Below, piece after piece: positions 16,001-21,145 of a DNA stretch of 23,279 nt. Numbering within the stretch: position 1 is the stretch's first letter; each line of letters opens with the position of its first letter. A program made the position numbers and the translations under genes. Source of the DNA: an uncultured Clostridia bacterium (GTDB lineage: Bacteria; Bacillota; Clostridia; Christensenellales; UBA1242); the NCBI GenBank assembly GCA_944380695.1, contig CALWII010000075.1, positions 1-23,279 on the forward strand, in the 5' to 3' direction. The notes beneath the pieces were generated by a model that made no database searches, was not told the origin of the DNA, and saw only the letters and a program-made list of their open reading frames with translations.

Positions 16001-18249
16001 ATTTGCAGTTGCGATGAAGATGAAAGATGAATATTTTGTTCTTGCTCTTCAGCGCTGACAGTTACTTTTAAGACAAAACTATTCCCAATATCAAAAGTTA
16101 TGTCTTTGCCAAGGTAAAAAGTCAGTCTGTCGTTGCCCGTTGTCTGTTCATCATACACTTCTCCCAACTTTTCATCATTTAAAAATATTTCATATTTATA
16201 ACCAAACTCACTAGTAAAAATGTTCAGTTTATACTCTAACTTACTGTCATCATAATCCAAACTTAATTGTGGAGAAGCAATATTTTCTTGTGCATAAAAA
16301 TAATCTTGACTATAAGTTTCACTTGCTAAATACTTATCGTTGTTTTCAGGAATGCTTTTTACTTGTAAAACATAATAACCCGCCTTGATGTTTTTAATTG
16401 TTGGATTGTCGACTTCAGCTGAATACGGCTGTATGCCTGAAATATCATAATCGCTATCAGTTGAATAAAGCAAGTAGCTAAACCTCGCATTTTCTTGTTG
16501 TTCCCAGGTGTAGATATTTTGTTGTGCGACTGCACCTTCGAGGTTCGCAAGCGACGACGCTGAAAGTCTGACAAGGGTTTTCGTAGCTTGAGAAACTGTT
16601 GTTACTTCATTGCTAACTTTCTTTCTTGTAACAGACAGTTTTATGTTGTAAATTAAGCCATTGTTCCCATATTTTTCAGAAGAAATAGTCCCAATATTTA
16701 CAGTAGTCTTCCCATTTTTGTTTTCAAAAGAAACATTTTGAACTTCCTCATCGTTAATGGTTACTCTTACATCATTTGCATTTGCAATTTCGTCAAAAAC
16801 AAGAACAGATGTTCCATTATCTAAAACATTGTGAGTTAAATTTTTAATTTCCTGCATTTTGTAGCAAGTCACAAAAAGCTCTTTATCGCTTTTTACTGCA
16901 TAATTTGCGGTTTCTCCATTGATTTCAATCTTACCATTTACAAAAGTAGGAAGTGCTTGTAAATAAAATTTGCTAACTTCGTCAACTAGACTAAAAGACT
17001 GCGTTAAAGTGTATTTTCCATTTACTTTTTCACCGGTAAATTCAAGAAGATATTCCCTATCATTTTGTGTAACGATAAATTGCTTATTATTTTCTTCTTC
17101 GGTGTAGAAAGTAACAATTAAAGTGCTTCCTTCAATCTCAAAACTGTATGAAACATTACTAATCTTTGCAATTTTGTTATAAGTCTTAACATCTCCGTTG
17201 GCAAAATTATTTTTACCAAAAGCCTGCCCTGAAATTTGATAAACGCCCTCTTCAAGCCCTTCTAATATTGAAGTCGTTCCCTGTTCTGTTATAATTCCAG
17301 ATGATGAAGAATTTTTATATGAAATAATGTATTTTGATATGTTTTCATCTGCACTCCAAGACAACTCATTGTTTACTACGGTTAAACTAGGTGTGCTAAT
17401 TTTTTCTATTTCCAACCCTAAAGTCTTACTTGCGTTATTTTCTTTATATGCTACCAAACCTAATTGACATATTTGCCCTTCGTAAAAATTTGAAAAATCT
17501 AAATTAATAAAATTGGAAGTGATATCTGTTTGATATATTTTATCAATAATTAAATCGTAGCTGTCATAAACACCGTTCCAAGAAAGAGTACCTGATTGGC
17601 TACCAAAAGTTTGACTTGGAACAAAGTAAAAATTTCCAGGCATATCAGTCAACGCAAAAGTGAAAGTTTTCTCTGCACTGTAATCAGAAGCTAGTATTTC
17701 GTCTGTTTCATTTGCTTTAACTTTTACTATGTAAACGCCACTTTCTTCGAGTTGATAATTATTAGAGGTTGTCTTGTATTCACTTGTCTTTCCATCTTTT
17801 GTCAAAGAAATTGTGTAACTCGCTTTGCTTTCATTTTGATTTTCTGTAACAACGCTGTGTTGCCATTGTATCAAACCATCATTTGACATTGTGATATTGC
17901 TTGGTGAGGAAAACTTATATTTTACCTTGACTTTAATCACATCTATAAGGCTGTCCTTGTATTTTGCGACAAGTGCCGTTTCACCACTAGTTTTAGCATA
18001 GAACTGATTATTTTCCTGTTTTACTAATATGTTTGTGTTGTCTGCAATAAAGTCTAAATCGTAGTTTGACTCTATTAATTGAGTAGCATCGACAGTATCG
18101 CCAACCGCCAGAACCAGCTCATCGTCTTTAAACTTGCCAAAACCATTATAGGTTTGTAAACATCCAGCAAAAGTAAAAAATGTTGTCACAACTAATGCGA
18201 CAATAAAAATCAAAGAATAAATAATTTTATTTTCTTTTTTCATTTTCAC
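7045..18249 (-). CDS. Giant secreted lipoprotein with many FN3/Ig-like modules and a GLUG-like C-terminus
   Basis: One uninterrupted frame of 3734 aa. The N-terminus is a signal peptide (MKMKKENK then a hydrophobic stretch) ending in the lipobox TFAGC, lipidated Cys30, so it is tethered outside the membrane. Residues about 90-3300 are a chain of beta-sandwich-like modules recognisable by recurring patterns such as GTLSWNGVYDSYDLIID, NELSWSADENISKYIISY, QTLSWEAIKYATGYSIEIY and GQLTWNHNAEQTDHERFDVEY. I count at least a dozen, all strongly diverged. Near residue 3306, GDGSKTNPYVIDSEEQF opens a C-terminal region with GLUG-like beta-helix repeats. There is no LPXTG, SLH or C-terminal helix and no enzymatic motif. 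A role as adhesin or surface scaffold is inference. The start is uncertain: GTG 18247-18249 falls on the predicted transcription start; ATG 18241-18243 is two codons later; neither has a Shine-Dalgarno site. Confidence 0.88.
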   Translation of the reverse strand: MKMKKENKIIYSLIFIVALVVTTFFTFAGCLQTYNGFGKFKDDELVLAVGDTVDATQLIESNYDLDFIADNTNILVKQENNQFYAKTSGETALVAKYKDSLIDVIKVKVKYKFSSPSNITMSNDGLIQWQHSVVTENQNESKASYTISLTKDGKTSEYKTTSNNYQLEESGVYIVKVKANETDEILASDYSAEKTFTFALTDMPGNFYFVPSQTFGSQSGTLSWNGVYDSYDLIIDKIYQTDITSNFINLDFSNFYEGQICQLGLVAYKENNASKTLGLEIEKISTPSLTVVNNELSWSADENISKYIISYKNSSSSGIITEQGTTSILEGLEEGVYQISGQAFGKNNFANGDVKTYNKIAKISNVSYSFEIEGSTLIVTFYTEEENNKQFIVTQNDREYLLEFTGEKVNGKYTLTQSFSLVDEVSKFYLQALPTFVNGKIEINGETANYAVKSDKELFVTCYKMQEIKNLTHNVLDNGTSVLVFDEIANANDVRVTINDEEVQNVSFENKNGKTTVNIGTISSEKYGNNGLIYNIKLSVTRKKVSNEVTTVSQATKTLVRLSASSLANLEGAVAQQNIYTWEQQENARFSYLLYSTDSDYDISGIQPYSAEVDNPTIKNIKAGYYVLQVKSIPENNDKYLASETYSQDYFYAQENIASPQLSLDYDDSKLEYKLNIFTSEFGYKYEIFLNDEKLGEVYDEQTTGNDRLTFYLGKDITFDIGNSFVLKVTVSAEEQEQNIHLSSSSQLQIERQNAPSKHYVTNDGDKLIVKNENPNARILLKKDGQTLVTGQAGEDVEVFLGDYDGEFSIYAQYLTYQSFSQTTSNGSIMLESIASEIEFYRSATPTNLNYQAGEISFSHQTKSEKENNYTVYVTVTSANGSSSSSFAVNATSFNLEDQIEAIRENDAIFNSHFEQRVTINISVKSIVNEKIQEVYFLPSRMAKTLYGNNEILTIQQLNAVELNYDDSQRVISWAAIEGDNVFYDLYYYSPSSESPICVETLNSATLRTFTFSINEFDFSEVGDHIFYVIARSDNAYNSNPSGQIIVHKISTVSSLNIESRDGKYYASFTLPNQELDNIKEILVNGNSIGEDPLFVLSTVGEGQQAPSIDENGLTSVQVVGKAFQDGKNKTFYISSNVTLFNFQEIEIGDYVANAVVENNMISWNDFEQQTNDWALTEPASKNIKYEIRIITSQGSVRATISNISSTYLSLDDEILLGLETESYSIQILAYVSPYKVLAGGKGYFGGIVISESIELSRLNPVQNLQATISQAQVDIGQELAKKVELSWDYEEKENVVYKIYVNGNYVGETQNKAYQLAQNLFNTGSNTIDIIATNTVEIQSTKTQIQIYKFSSPEIYVSDGGLLTINSPDIEISASLGYIIELQIDGEKHTHYASSTTVDLQEYINGKSGQYTLKVLTRATQKVAVTQDSPTVKQGTILEIPKITQDEAGLQIQSNNQGVVYFVVCKQKDYFKMLDGNYFAFPDDWLKEESPFTVLVYSTKLGCIDSWKGTQAENQIELDRIDSVSSVTFTRDADFNDQTLSWEAIKYATGYSIEIYQNEILIFAKKDIKTNSIKLSQLEDEYGATLPSGDLIFKVRALTSFVDFSKTNSLPLIFEVRKLENTTSNIRAVDDDINTGFLTFDSEFNGQGTHIVATDVSGTSKSLLLEGEQNQIRIEEIFGEIQVTARVLATLQDKMVQTSNETVLLDSDLVAQSIYKVRNISNITADFTDGSIIISLQPDLTISEDLTPYRFFVEHEQQRFEIEPVKTADNTYKVLAPEIANLYDIEDGEFSFAVSVCCQGKLLSNDYDFAFEFKNANLSLKTVKGTDERQDFIIVTEQDGALPNITAFILKDLENNFYTVPLNLGYWYSQSGDVGEILGQYVEGAVECYYINVGETLANFVSGIKNLQVAYATNDNDNFVLTGYCQALTYTKLVAPNSISISQGDLIWDAGTDPRSAFYLYFENATHYQEIKIADPNSNHYLGEELDIQLTSPFKVAIQNASNEKQVLSSIKTYIGAEEPQDIYKNLINTQNIIVENGSIKFNFTGQDSSLASDLDKITTATINTSEAVRALLSTNRNDDFSFALSDLANIEFNLRFTSTERTYTTTVSAVNLITGLNTTLTGYSGTLYGRTITEAVAHILTFQTLPTTSSARKTLEAVYSLLTTPSYWTGVATAELLFDEMGASLNGIDGKVPAEKIQPGVYDVFIQQKGSEQASSISSNYLLIKSGLEVQPSTMTKIAQDDNLFYLDFRPTTDKNYYTMALSHEENGVKLVEKISIKYEDGVWYRTEVNGSNYTKILEVVDYDSVSFVRIPLNDSNGIYLELSGGDGPERATYYANIYINGDDTSLNGKTEEVRITFLEFDLDSLKLTNGRFEWNSFTVANTTFPGTVRYKYSIEAVARSISPTVVGGIQAFSPTAEGQYDYFEFYTPGAKSNYAVSVSSEIYRLYNVYKLSAPQVTTENGELIFSDSLNEINDMNRTFAISNNASGSLSLNIISDTNTITHTPGVNGMTSQQGNEYNYRLTENQATIFYGKLVGDNITSIGSFQKGIITDEKYNCFEIDTPITDRDTIYLTSESVGIYAKMIDTQSTTQFNELNQNVTLSQNVALLNGKVIWQKIEDAELVQETNEILYEVKVETYYFTGSSWTLDGECSRTYYTSNNYISADYFVNSPADNQKFAIYIRPNIFELNSNGEIESLEGKKYSISHEGVYKDNTSMFVLNGEKFVSYINDSDLFEKTASVTGLAVVSGQLTWNHNAEQTDHERFDVEYSIAGRNEWNKLDGFAERVGISNSFVFNITSGQLSSSNSYNFRVYAVNVAQDSNGDLAVGGMLRSDGTYLGGQNLQNVNVLRDMLAENFTTERLAGGGQDSDYSVNFANYYEYYNSFGTTVTNNINLKVDIISQNESGEEEILNTIYVQGTGNKTCVIQSEYVSQNGQVVIEVTPISNMTYYLNAQNIARFTLSETSWSNADKVYFDQNSQTFSWTYGAKYQYEAMGEGQVAVYYNDPFASAFRVYGALPDEEVSSPAKITKEGIPMLPAILNDETVWISANDVRYSFLEDSGAVLIVINPTQVYSYDETSDEFNVIMQESTGSETDETQLLPIIISENTELVFGQSYFEIEKQILDDSSLTKYFVPLNCVKQTEANIFVISDYTQLYLDSSFEHIRGIESHTVLNVSNYVTADNGYYQIKNYGDENFYLKAENVNKTIICDENINTENILFKVTIVSEKVEVVGNNQITTKTTREYDDIELGSIDPQTNLYTTYFEPNLIGDIISFSVQAKRGQNNLLSYQLEYLDGNAQFNLFSSGDGSKTNPYVIDSEEQFMNVGYRTQKQNYHTNYNQSQTVTTKNIATGSSTTKTSSAVIQDADTSYNFIQNADLSFANVEGFIIKNDFSGNYDGNDFDISVSIEKVSKLDNAISWSNITSSSTTVQNFEYGAGLFKKIKETATVSNVNLSVTVNYTEDLKESSKTDSSLASSIVSGLALTNNGTIENVQLKTLSVNFETTISSSLQTPYFAVSGIVAENNSKLTDCYSSANIQINQKNSPTTQYFICSPIAFLNNAQGVMFNCRNIGSININWNTSSNDNSVLRLAGVLISNNFGTVENCYNTATLTNNASCNTYTAGVVLLSNGGKLYSCANAGSITSKYAGGIAYKLQNITGYNLVALGRVNNGSANLLTATGNVNNATVYSYVAQGYGSVYQRVNADMEVNCFNSAWKIVISYATQVSHSINYQKV
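7320..7920 (-). repeat. GLUG-like beta-helix repeats encoded at the 3' end of the giant gene
   Basis: The encoded protein repeats a unit of about 30-40 residues: ATVSNVNLSVTV, GTIENVQLKTLSV, SKLTDCYSSANIQ, GVMFNCRNIGSIN, GTVENCYNTATL and GKLYSCANAGSIT. The pattern G-x-[IVL]-x-[ND]-C-x-[NS]-x-[AG]-x-[IVL] is that of the GLUG motif (Pfam 'The GLUG motif'), found in surface proteins. The DNA itself is not a tandem repeat; only the protein pattern is conserved. Confidence 0.75.
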
Positions 18250-18255
18250 AACTTT

Positions 18256-18285
18256 ATTTTATCACTTTTTAAATGAAATAAACAA
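18256..18285 (-). promoter_or_regulatory. Possible promoter of the giant-lipoprotein operon
   Basis: Minus strand: -10 TAAAAT (18256-18261) preceded by TGA (extended -10), with a weak -35 TTGTTT (18280-18285) at 18 nt. The predicted +1 is the G of GTG 18249. The rest of the 197-nt gap 18250-18446 is nearly pure A/T, with no convincing alternative promoter, gene or terminator. Confidence 0.4.
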
Positions 18286-18446
18286 ACGAAATAATATATA
18301 ATATTATTTAAAATTAAAATTTTATAAAATTATGCTTATTGCTTTTATACGCTGTTATTTGTTTTATAAAAATTTAATGAAAACATTTCAGTAATTATTT
18401 TTTAAAATTGCTTAATAAAAAATAAAAACTATTTTTTAAAAAAATT

Positions 18447-19274
18447 TTATAAATATTTTTTTGCCCATTCTGGCTTGTCAAAAAAAACCTTATTTATTAA
18501 ATAATCCAAATTTTTATCTATTTTTTCAATTTTTAACGAAAAACAGTGTAATTTTTGATAATTTAACTTAAATTTTTTATTTATTTGATTATTTCCATAT
18601 TTGCCATCGCCAATTATTGGATACCCTAAAAAAGCTAAATGCGCTCTTATTTGATGGGTTTTGCCTGTGAACAATTTTGCAACAACAAGACTTGTTTCTT
18701 CGCCAATTTTTATTGTTTTAAACGCAGTTTTAATTTTTACAGCATTTTGCACATAGTTTGAAAACACTTTTACTTGACTACGCATCGCATCTTTTAACAA
18801 AAATGCTTCATAGGTTTTGCCACTGAATTGCGGTTTCCCGTAAACTTCACAAACATACAATTTTTCCACAGTTTGATTTTTAAACGCCTCTTTAAGACTT
18901 TTTTCTGCTTGTGAATTTTTTGCCATAATTAAAAGCCCGGACGTGTTTCTGTCCAATCTGTGCACGGCAATAGTGCCAGAAATTAATTCTTCCAAACTGT
19001 TTTTTCCTTGCACTTCTATATTTTGCGATTTGGAAACTACAACAACATTTTCATCTTCATAAATTATTTTAAATTTAGGCCCTGGAAGTTCTTCGCAAAA
19101 AATCACTATACTCTGTCCTATTAAAAGATTTTCATTTTCTTGCAGTCTTTTCCCGTCAATTTTCACATCTTTATTTTTTATAATTTTGTTTGCTTGGCTA
19201 TTAGAAAAACCATAATTTAATAAAAAATCTTTAATTTTAATATTTTTTTCTATTTTTACAGTAATTTTTTGCAT
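18447..19274 (-). CDS. RluA-family pseudouridine synthase (RluC/RluD-like)
   Basis: A 275-aa enzyme that isomerises specific uridines to pseudouridine, probably in 23S rRNA. The N-terminal S4 RNA-binding domain spans about residues 13-57 (SNSQANKIIKNKDVKIDG). The catalytic motif HRLDRNTSG (105-113) contains the nucleophilic Asp108. KLFTGKTHQIRAHLAFLGYPIIGD (about 200-223) is the conserved RluA motif III region. It is slightly shorter than E. coli RluC/RluD (about 320 aa), as is common in Firmicutes. ATG 19272-19274 has GGAG 8 nt upstream. It is transcribed alone, divergently from yabP. The target uridine cannot be assigned, so no gene symbol is given. The coding sequence is notably A/T-rich compared with typA and dnaB. 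Confidence 0.93.
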   Translation of the reverse strand: MQKITVKIEKNIKIKDFLLNYGFSNSQANKIIKNKDVKIDGKRLQENENLLIGQSIVIFCEELPGPKFKIIYEDENVVVVSKSQNIEVQGKNSLEELISGTIAVHRLDRNTSGLLIMAKNSQAEKSLKEAFKNQTVEKLYVCEVYGKPQFSGKTYEAFLLKDAMRSQVKVFSNYVQNAVKIKTAFKTIKIGEETSLVVAKLFTGKTHQIRAHLAFLGYPIIGDGKYGNNQINKKFKLNYQKLHCFSLKIEKIDKNLDYLINKVFFDKPEWAKKYL

Positions 19275-19293
19275 ATTTTTTTCTCCAGAAAAT

Positions 19294-19322
19294 ATTATAT
19301 CATATTTTGTTTTTTTTCACAT
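19294..19322 (-). promoter_or_regulatory. Promoter of the RluA-family gene
   Basis: Minus strand: -10 TATAAT (19294-19299) preceded by TGA, an extended -10. A weak -35 ATGTGA (19317-19322) sits at 17-nt spacing. The predicted start is near 19287, leaving a short leader with the GGAG site. It abuts the proposed yabP promoter on the other strand. Confidence 0.6.
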
Positions 19323-19327
19323 AATTA
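19300..19327 (+). promoter_or_regulatory. Candidate sigma-E-type sporulation promoter of yabP
   Basis: TCATATT at 19300-19306 matches the Bacillus sigma-E -35 consensus KMATATT in full. A CATA-starting element at 19320-19327 lies 13 nt downstream but only partly matches CATACAnT. In B. subtilis yabP is under sigma-E, which makes the assignment plausible. The weak -10 keeps confidence low. Confidence 0.35.
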
Positions 19328-19361
19328 TTTATTAATTAAAAAAATAATTTTTGAGGTGTTT

Positions 19362-19613
19362 ATGGGAGAATCAATTTTAATTGAAGACAGAAAAAAAATA
19401 ATTATTAAGGGCGCCGTTAAAGTAAAAACTTGCACACAAAATTTTGCAGTCGTTGAGACACAAGAATGTGTTGCGACAATCTCTGGGAGCGAAATAGAGG
19501 TGGTAAAACTTGATTTGGAAAATAAAGAAGTCGTTTTTTCAGGCAACATATCCTCTATAAAATTTTCTTCGCAAAAAGAGAAGTCTAGCTTTTTAAAAAG
19601 GATATTTAAGTAG
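19362..19613 (+). CDS. yabP: Sporulation protein YabP
   Basis: An 83-aa protein of the YabP/YqfC sporulation family, expressed in the mother cell in Bacillus; precise biochemical role unknown. The conserved opening MGESILIEDRKKIIIKGAVKV and the later GSEIEVVKLDLENKEVVFSGNI beta pattern are typical of the family. The start is ATG 19362-19364 with GAGGTG at 19353-19358; the frame is open further upstream but has no ribosome binding site there. Its TAG stop overlaps the GTG start of yabQ by one base, giving translational coupling. Together with yabQ it indicates that the organism, or a recent ancestor, forms endospores. Confidence 0.9.
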   Translation: MGESILIEDRKKIIIKGAVKVKTCTQNFAVVETQECVATISGSEIEVVKLDLENKEVVFSGNISSIKFSSQKEKSSFLKRIFK

Positions 19614-19963
19614 TGCTCTATCCAACTTTATCACAACCTTTAATTTTCTTTATATTGTTTTTGACCGGTGTTCTATCAGGCGTTTTTTTTGACATTGCAA
19701 AAATTTTAAAACATTTAAGCAAAAAGAAAAATTTTTTATTTCAGTTTTTTCTTTTTGTTGCAACCGTTTTAAGTTTTTTTCTATTTTACGAAGTTAACTT
19801 AAATATAAATTACGGTCAGTTAAGATTTTATACCTTTATCGCTTTTTTAATAGGTTTAACAGTTGAACAATTTTTTTCTAATAAATTAATTGCAAATTAC
19901 ATCAAAAACTTGTATAATCGTCTTTGTGAAAAAAGAAAAAAAAGTAAAAATTCTAAAGATTAG
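19613..19963 (+). CDS. yabQ: Spore cortex biosynthesis protein YabQ
   Basis: A 116-aa membrane protein, required in B. subtilis for spore cortex formation and located in the forespore outer membrane. The family start LSQPLIFFILFLTGVLSGVFFD is recognisable (here preceded by MLYPT). Three hydrophobic segments are seen at about 9-30, 41-62 and 70-88, followed by a Lys/Arg-rich tail (NRLCEKRKKSKNSKD). The start is GTG 19613-19615, overlapping the yabP stop. The 3' end overlaps the short divIC-like gene by 38 nt, and a sigma-A promoter for that gene lies inside this coding sequence. The yabP-yabQ-divIC order is the conserved arrangement in sporulating Firmicutes. Confidence 0.88.
   Translation: MLYPTLSQPLIFFILFLTGVLSGVFFDIAKILKHLSKKKNFLFQFFLFVATVLSFFLFYEVNLNINYGQLRFYTFIAFLIGLTVEQFFSNKLIANYIKNLYNRLCEKRKKSKNSKD
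19890..19918 (+). promoter_or_regulatory. Sigma-A promoter inside yabQ for the divIC-like gene
   Basis: -35 TTGCAA (19890-19895), 17-nt spacer, -10 TATAAT (19913-19918). The predicted +1 is at 19925-19926, the G of the GTG start codon of the next gene. A separate vegetative promoter makes sense for a cell-division gene that follows sporulation genes. Confidence 0.65.
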
Positions 19964-20099
19964 TGCTATTTTTATTTTTATTGCAATTATTGTTTTGATA
20001 ATTGTTATGTGTATTGTTTCGGCAAAATATAAAAACGATACAGAGAGAATTAAGAACGAAAACCAACAAATAGAACAAATTTTAGACGACACTGTTTAA
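19926..20099 (+). CDS. Very short septum-formation initiator, DivIC/FtsB-like
   Basis: A 57-aa protein: a Lys-rich cytoplasmic start (MKKEKKVKILK), one transmembrane helix (about 11-33), then a short charged helix (about 36-52, KNDTERIKNENQQIEQI) with coiled-coil character. This is the architecture of DivIC/FtsB, which bridge FtsL and FtsQ/DivIB in the divisome, and the position after yabP-yabQ is that of divIC in B. subtilis. It is much shorter than usual (about 90-125 aa) and lacks the C-terminal globular part. The start is GTG 19926-19928, without a Shine-Dalgarno site but on the predicted transcription start; an upstream in-frame TTG at 19890 would add an unlikely CIIVFV stretch. The 3' end overlaps the convergent cvpA-like gene by 18 nt. 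The assignment rests mainly on context. Confidence 0.65.
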   Translation: MKKEKKVKILKISAIFIFIAIIVLIIVMCIVSAKYKNDTERIKNENQQIEQILDDTV

Positions 20100-20810
20100 C
20101 AGCCATTCCGCCTTACCTATAAATGTGTTAAAAATTACTCCACCAAACTCACCACTATCTATTGCCATTTGTAAATCAAATATAAACAAGTTTTTTGCAA
20201 TTAGACCCAACAAACATACCACTAAAACACAAGTCACTCCTCCAAATATTGTACCAAAAATAAACCCAGCTACCCTATTAGTAAATTTTAGATAATGAAT
20301 TCTAATTAATGCCGTGACAAAGCACTGAACAATTTTTAAGAGGGAATAAATTATAAAAAGACTAATTAAAAATAAAAGTATGCTCACTACTCTACTATAT
20401 GCTTTTGGCACAATCACATCCTTAACCGTAAAAAGTCCATTGGTTTCTATATTATAAAGATATTTGTTAATTGATTCTTTATAAAAGCTTTGGCAATCCA
20501 AACTTTCGACTAGTTCAATCATAAGCTCCGTCGATTCAAACTCTTGCTGAATAAGTCTTTGATCAATATTACCCAAAGATTCCACTACGGCATATTCAAT
20601 GGGCGTTTTTAAAAACGACTTTTCTGTCAAAACCGGTGTAAAATTTTTGGCAATATAAAAACTCAAAACAATGGCAATAAAAAAACTTATAAGACAAAAC
20701 ATACTTTTAACAAGTCCTCTAAAACACCCACTTACAGAAAATAAAGTCATTATTCCTAATAATACCGTATCCACAAAATAATATTTGCCTTTATAAAATT
20801 TTTTTTGCAT
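20082..20810 (-). CDS. CvpA-family membrane protein
   Basis: A 242-aa integral membrane protein of the CvpA (colicin V production) family, whose role in Gram-positive bacteria is poorly defined. Four hydrophobic segments are seen at about 12-30, 34-53, 139-166 and 180-207. A polar, partly acidic domain (about 60-135) lies between helices 2 and 3. The segment NRVAGFIFGTIFGGV (about 178-192) matches the conserved R-x-A-G-x3-G-x3-G signature of the family before the last helix. ATG 20808-20810 has no good ribosome binding site, and the start lies only 8 nt from the -35 box of the divergent tRNA promoter. The stop is inside the convergent divIC-like gene, so the 3' ends overlap by 18 nt with no terminator between them. 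Confidence 0.8.
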   Translation of the reverse strand: MQKKFYKGKYYFVDTVLLGIMTLFSVSGCFRGLVKSMFCLISFFIAIVLSFYIAKNFTPVLTEKSFLKTPIEYAVVESLGNIDQRLIQQEFESTELMIELVESLDCQSFYKESINKYLYNIETNGLFTVKDVIVPKAYSRVVSILLFLISLFIIYSLLKIVQCFVTALIRIHYLKFTNRVAGFIFGTIFGGVTCVLVVCLLGLIAKNLFIFDLQMAIDSGEFGGVIFNTFIGKAEWLLNSVV

Positions 20811-20817
20811 AAATCAA

Positions 20818-20846
20818 TTGACAAGTTTTTTTTTAGATGTTATACT
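20818..20846 (+). promoter_or_regulatory. Consensus sigma-A promoter of the tRNA-Asn transcript
   Basis: -35 TTGACA (20818-20823), exactly 17-nt spacer, -10 TATACT (20841-20846). This is the best promoter in the window. The predicted +1 is C20853 or G20854, the latter being the first base of a perfect 7-bp stem. Confidence 0.88.
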
Positions 20847-20853
20847 TAATCTC

Positions 20854-20943
20854 GCAAACAGTTTATTTCCCTCCCTATTGTTTGCAAAGCACAAAGGATT
20901 GCGGATTGTCAAAAGGACAATTCGCAAGCACAATTGCTTTTCT
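20854..20943 (+). ncRNA. Structured leader of the tRNA-Asn transcript, possible small RNA
   Basis: About 90 nt between the predicted transcription start and the tRNA, with three hairpins in a row. Hairpin 1: GCAAACA (20854-20860) / TGTTTGC (20879-20885), with an 18-nt loop containing CCCTCCCT. Hairpin 2: GCGGATTGTC (20901-20910) / GACAATTCGC (20916-20925), 10 bp including one G-U pair, loop AAAAG. Hairpin 3: AAGCA (20926-20930) / TGCTT (20935-20939), loop CAAT, followed by a short U-run. The C-rich loop is complementary to GGAGG ribosome binding sites. No open reading frame was recognised. It may be only a processed tRNA leader, or a stable small RNA; I do not recognise a known family. Confidence 0.45.
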
Positions 20944-21018
20944 GCCTCTTTAGCTCAGCGGTAGAGCATTCGGCTGTTAACCGACAGGTCGTAGGTTCGA
21001 ATCCTACAGGAGGCGCCA
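20944..21018 (+). tRNA. tRNA-Asn (anticodon GUU)
   Basis: Complete cloverleaf with acceptor stem GCCTCTT / AGGAGGC (one G-U), D arm GCTC-GAGC, anticodon loop CTGTTAA giving GUU, T arm GTAGG-TTCGAAT-CCTAC, discriminator G and an encoded CCA (21016-21018). The first pair of the anticodon stem (U27-C43) is mismatched; the other four pair. It is transcribed from the consensus promoter upstream and ended by the hairpin 4 nt downstream. Confidence 0.97.
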
Positions 21019-21021
21019 AAT

Positions 21022-21054
21022 AAAAGATGAAACATTTTGTTTCATCTTTTTTTT
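21022..21054 (+). terminator. Strong rho-independent terminator of the tRNA-Asn transcript
   Basis: Perfect 13-bp stem AAAAGATGAAACA (21022-21034) / TGTTTCATCTTTT (21038-21050), 3-nt loop TTT, and an eight-base T-run ending at 21054. Confidence 0.92.
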
Positions 21055-21145
21055 AACAATATTCATAAGTTTGCTTTTTTTCACAACTTGAAATAACTTT
21101 TTTTAGGCATTTTCTAAAATTCAAAACATTTTTAATTTTTGCATA

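Noticed and set aside
18286..18310. AT-only near-palindrome around ATAATATATAATATTATT
   Set aside because: Sequence this AT-rich forms such palindromes by chance; there is no further sign of an origin, operator or terminator.
19269..19361. Upstream extension of the yabP frame
   Set aside because: The extra residues look like translated promoter DNA, and the GAGGTG site points to ATG 19362.
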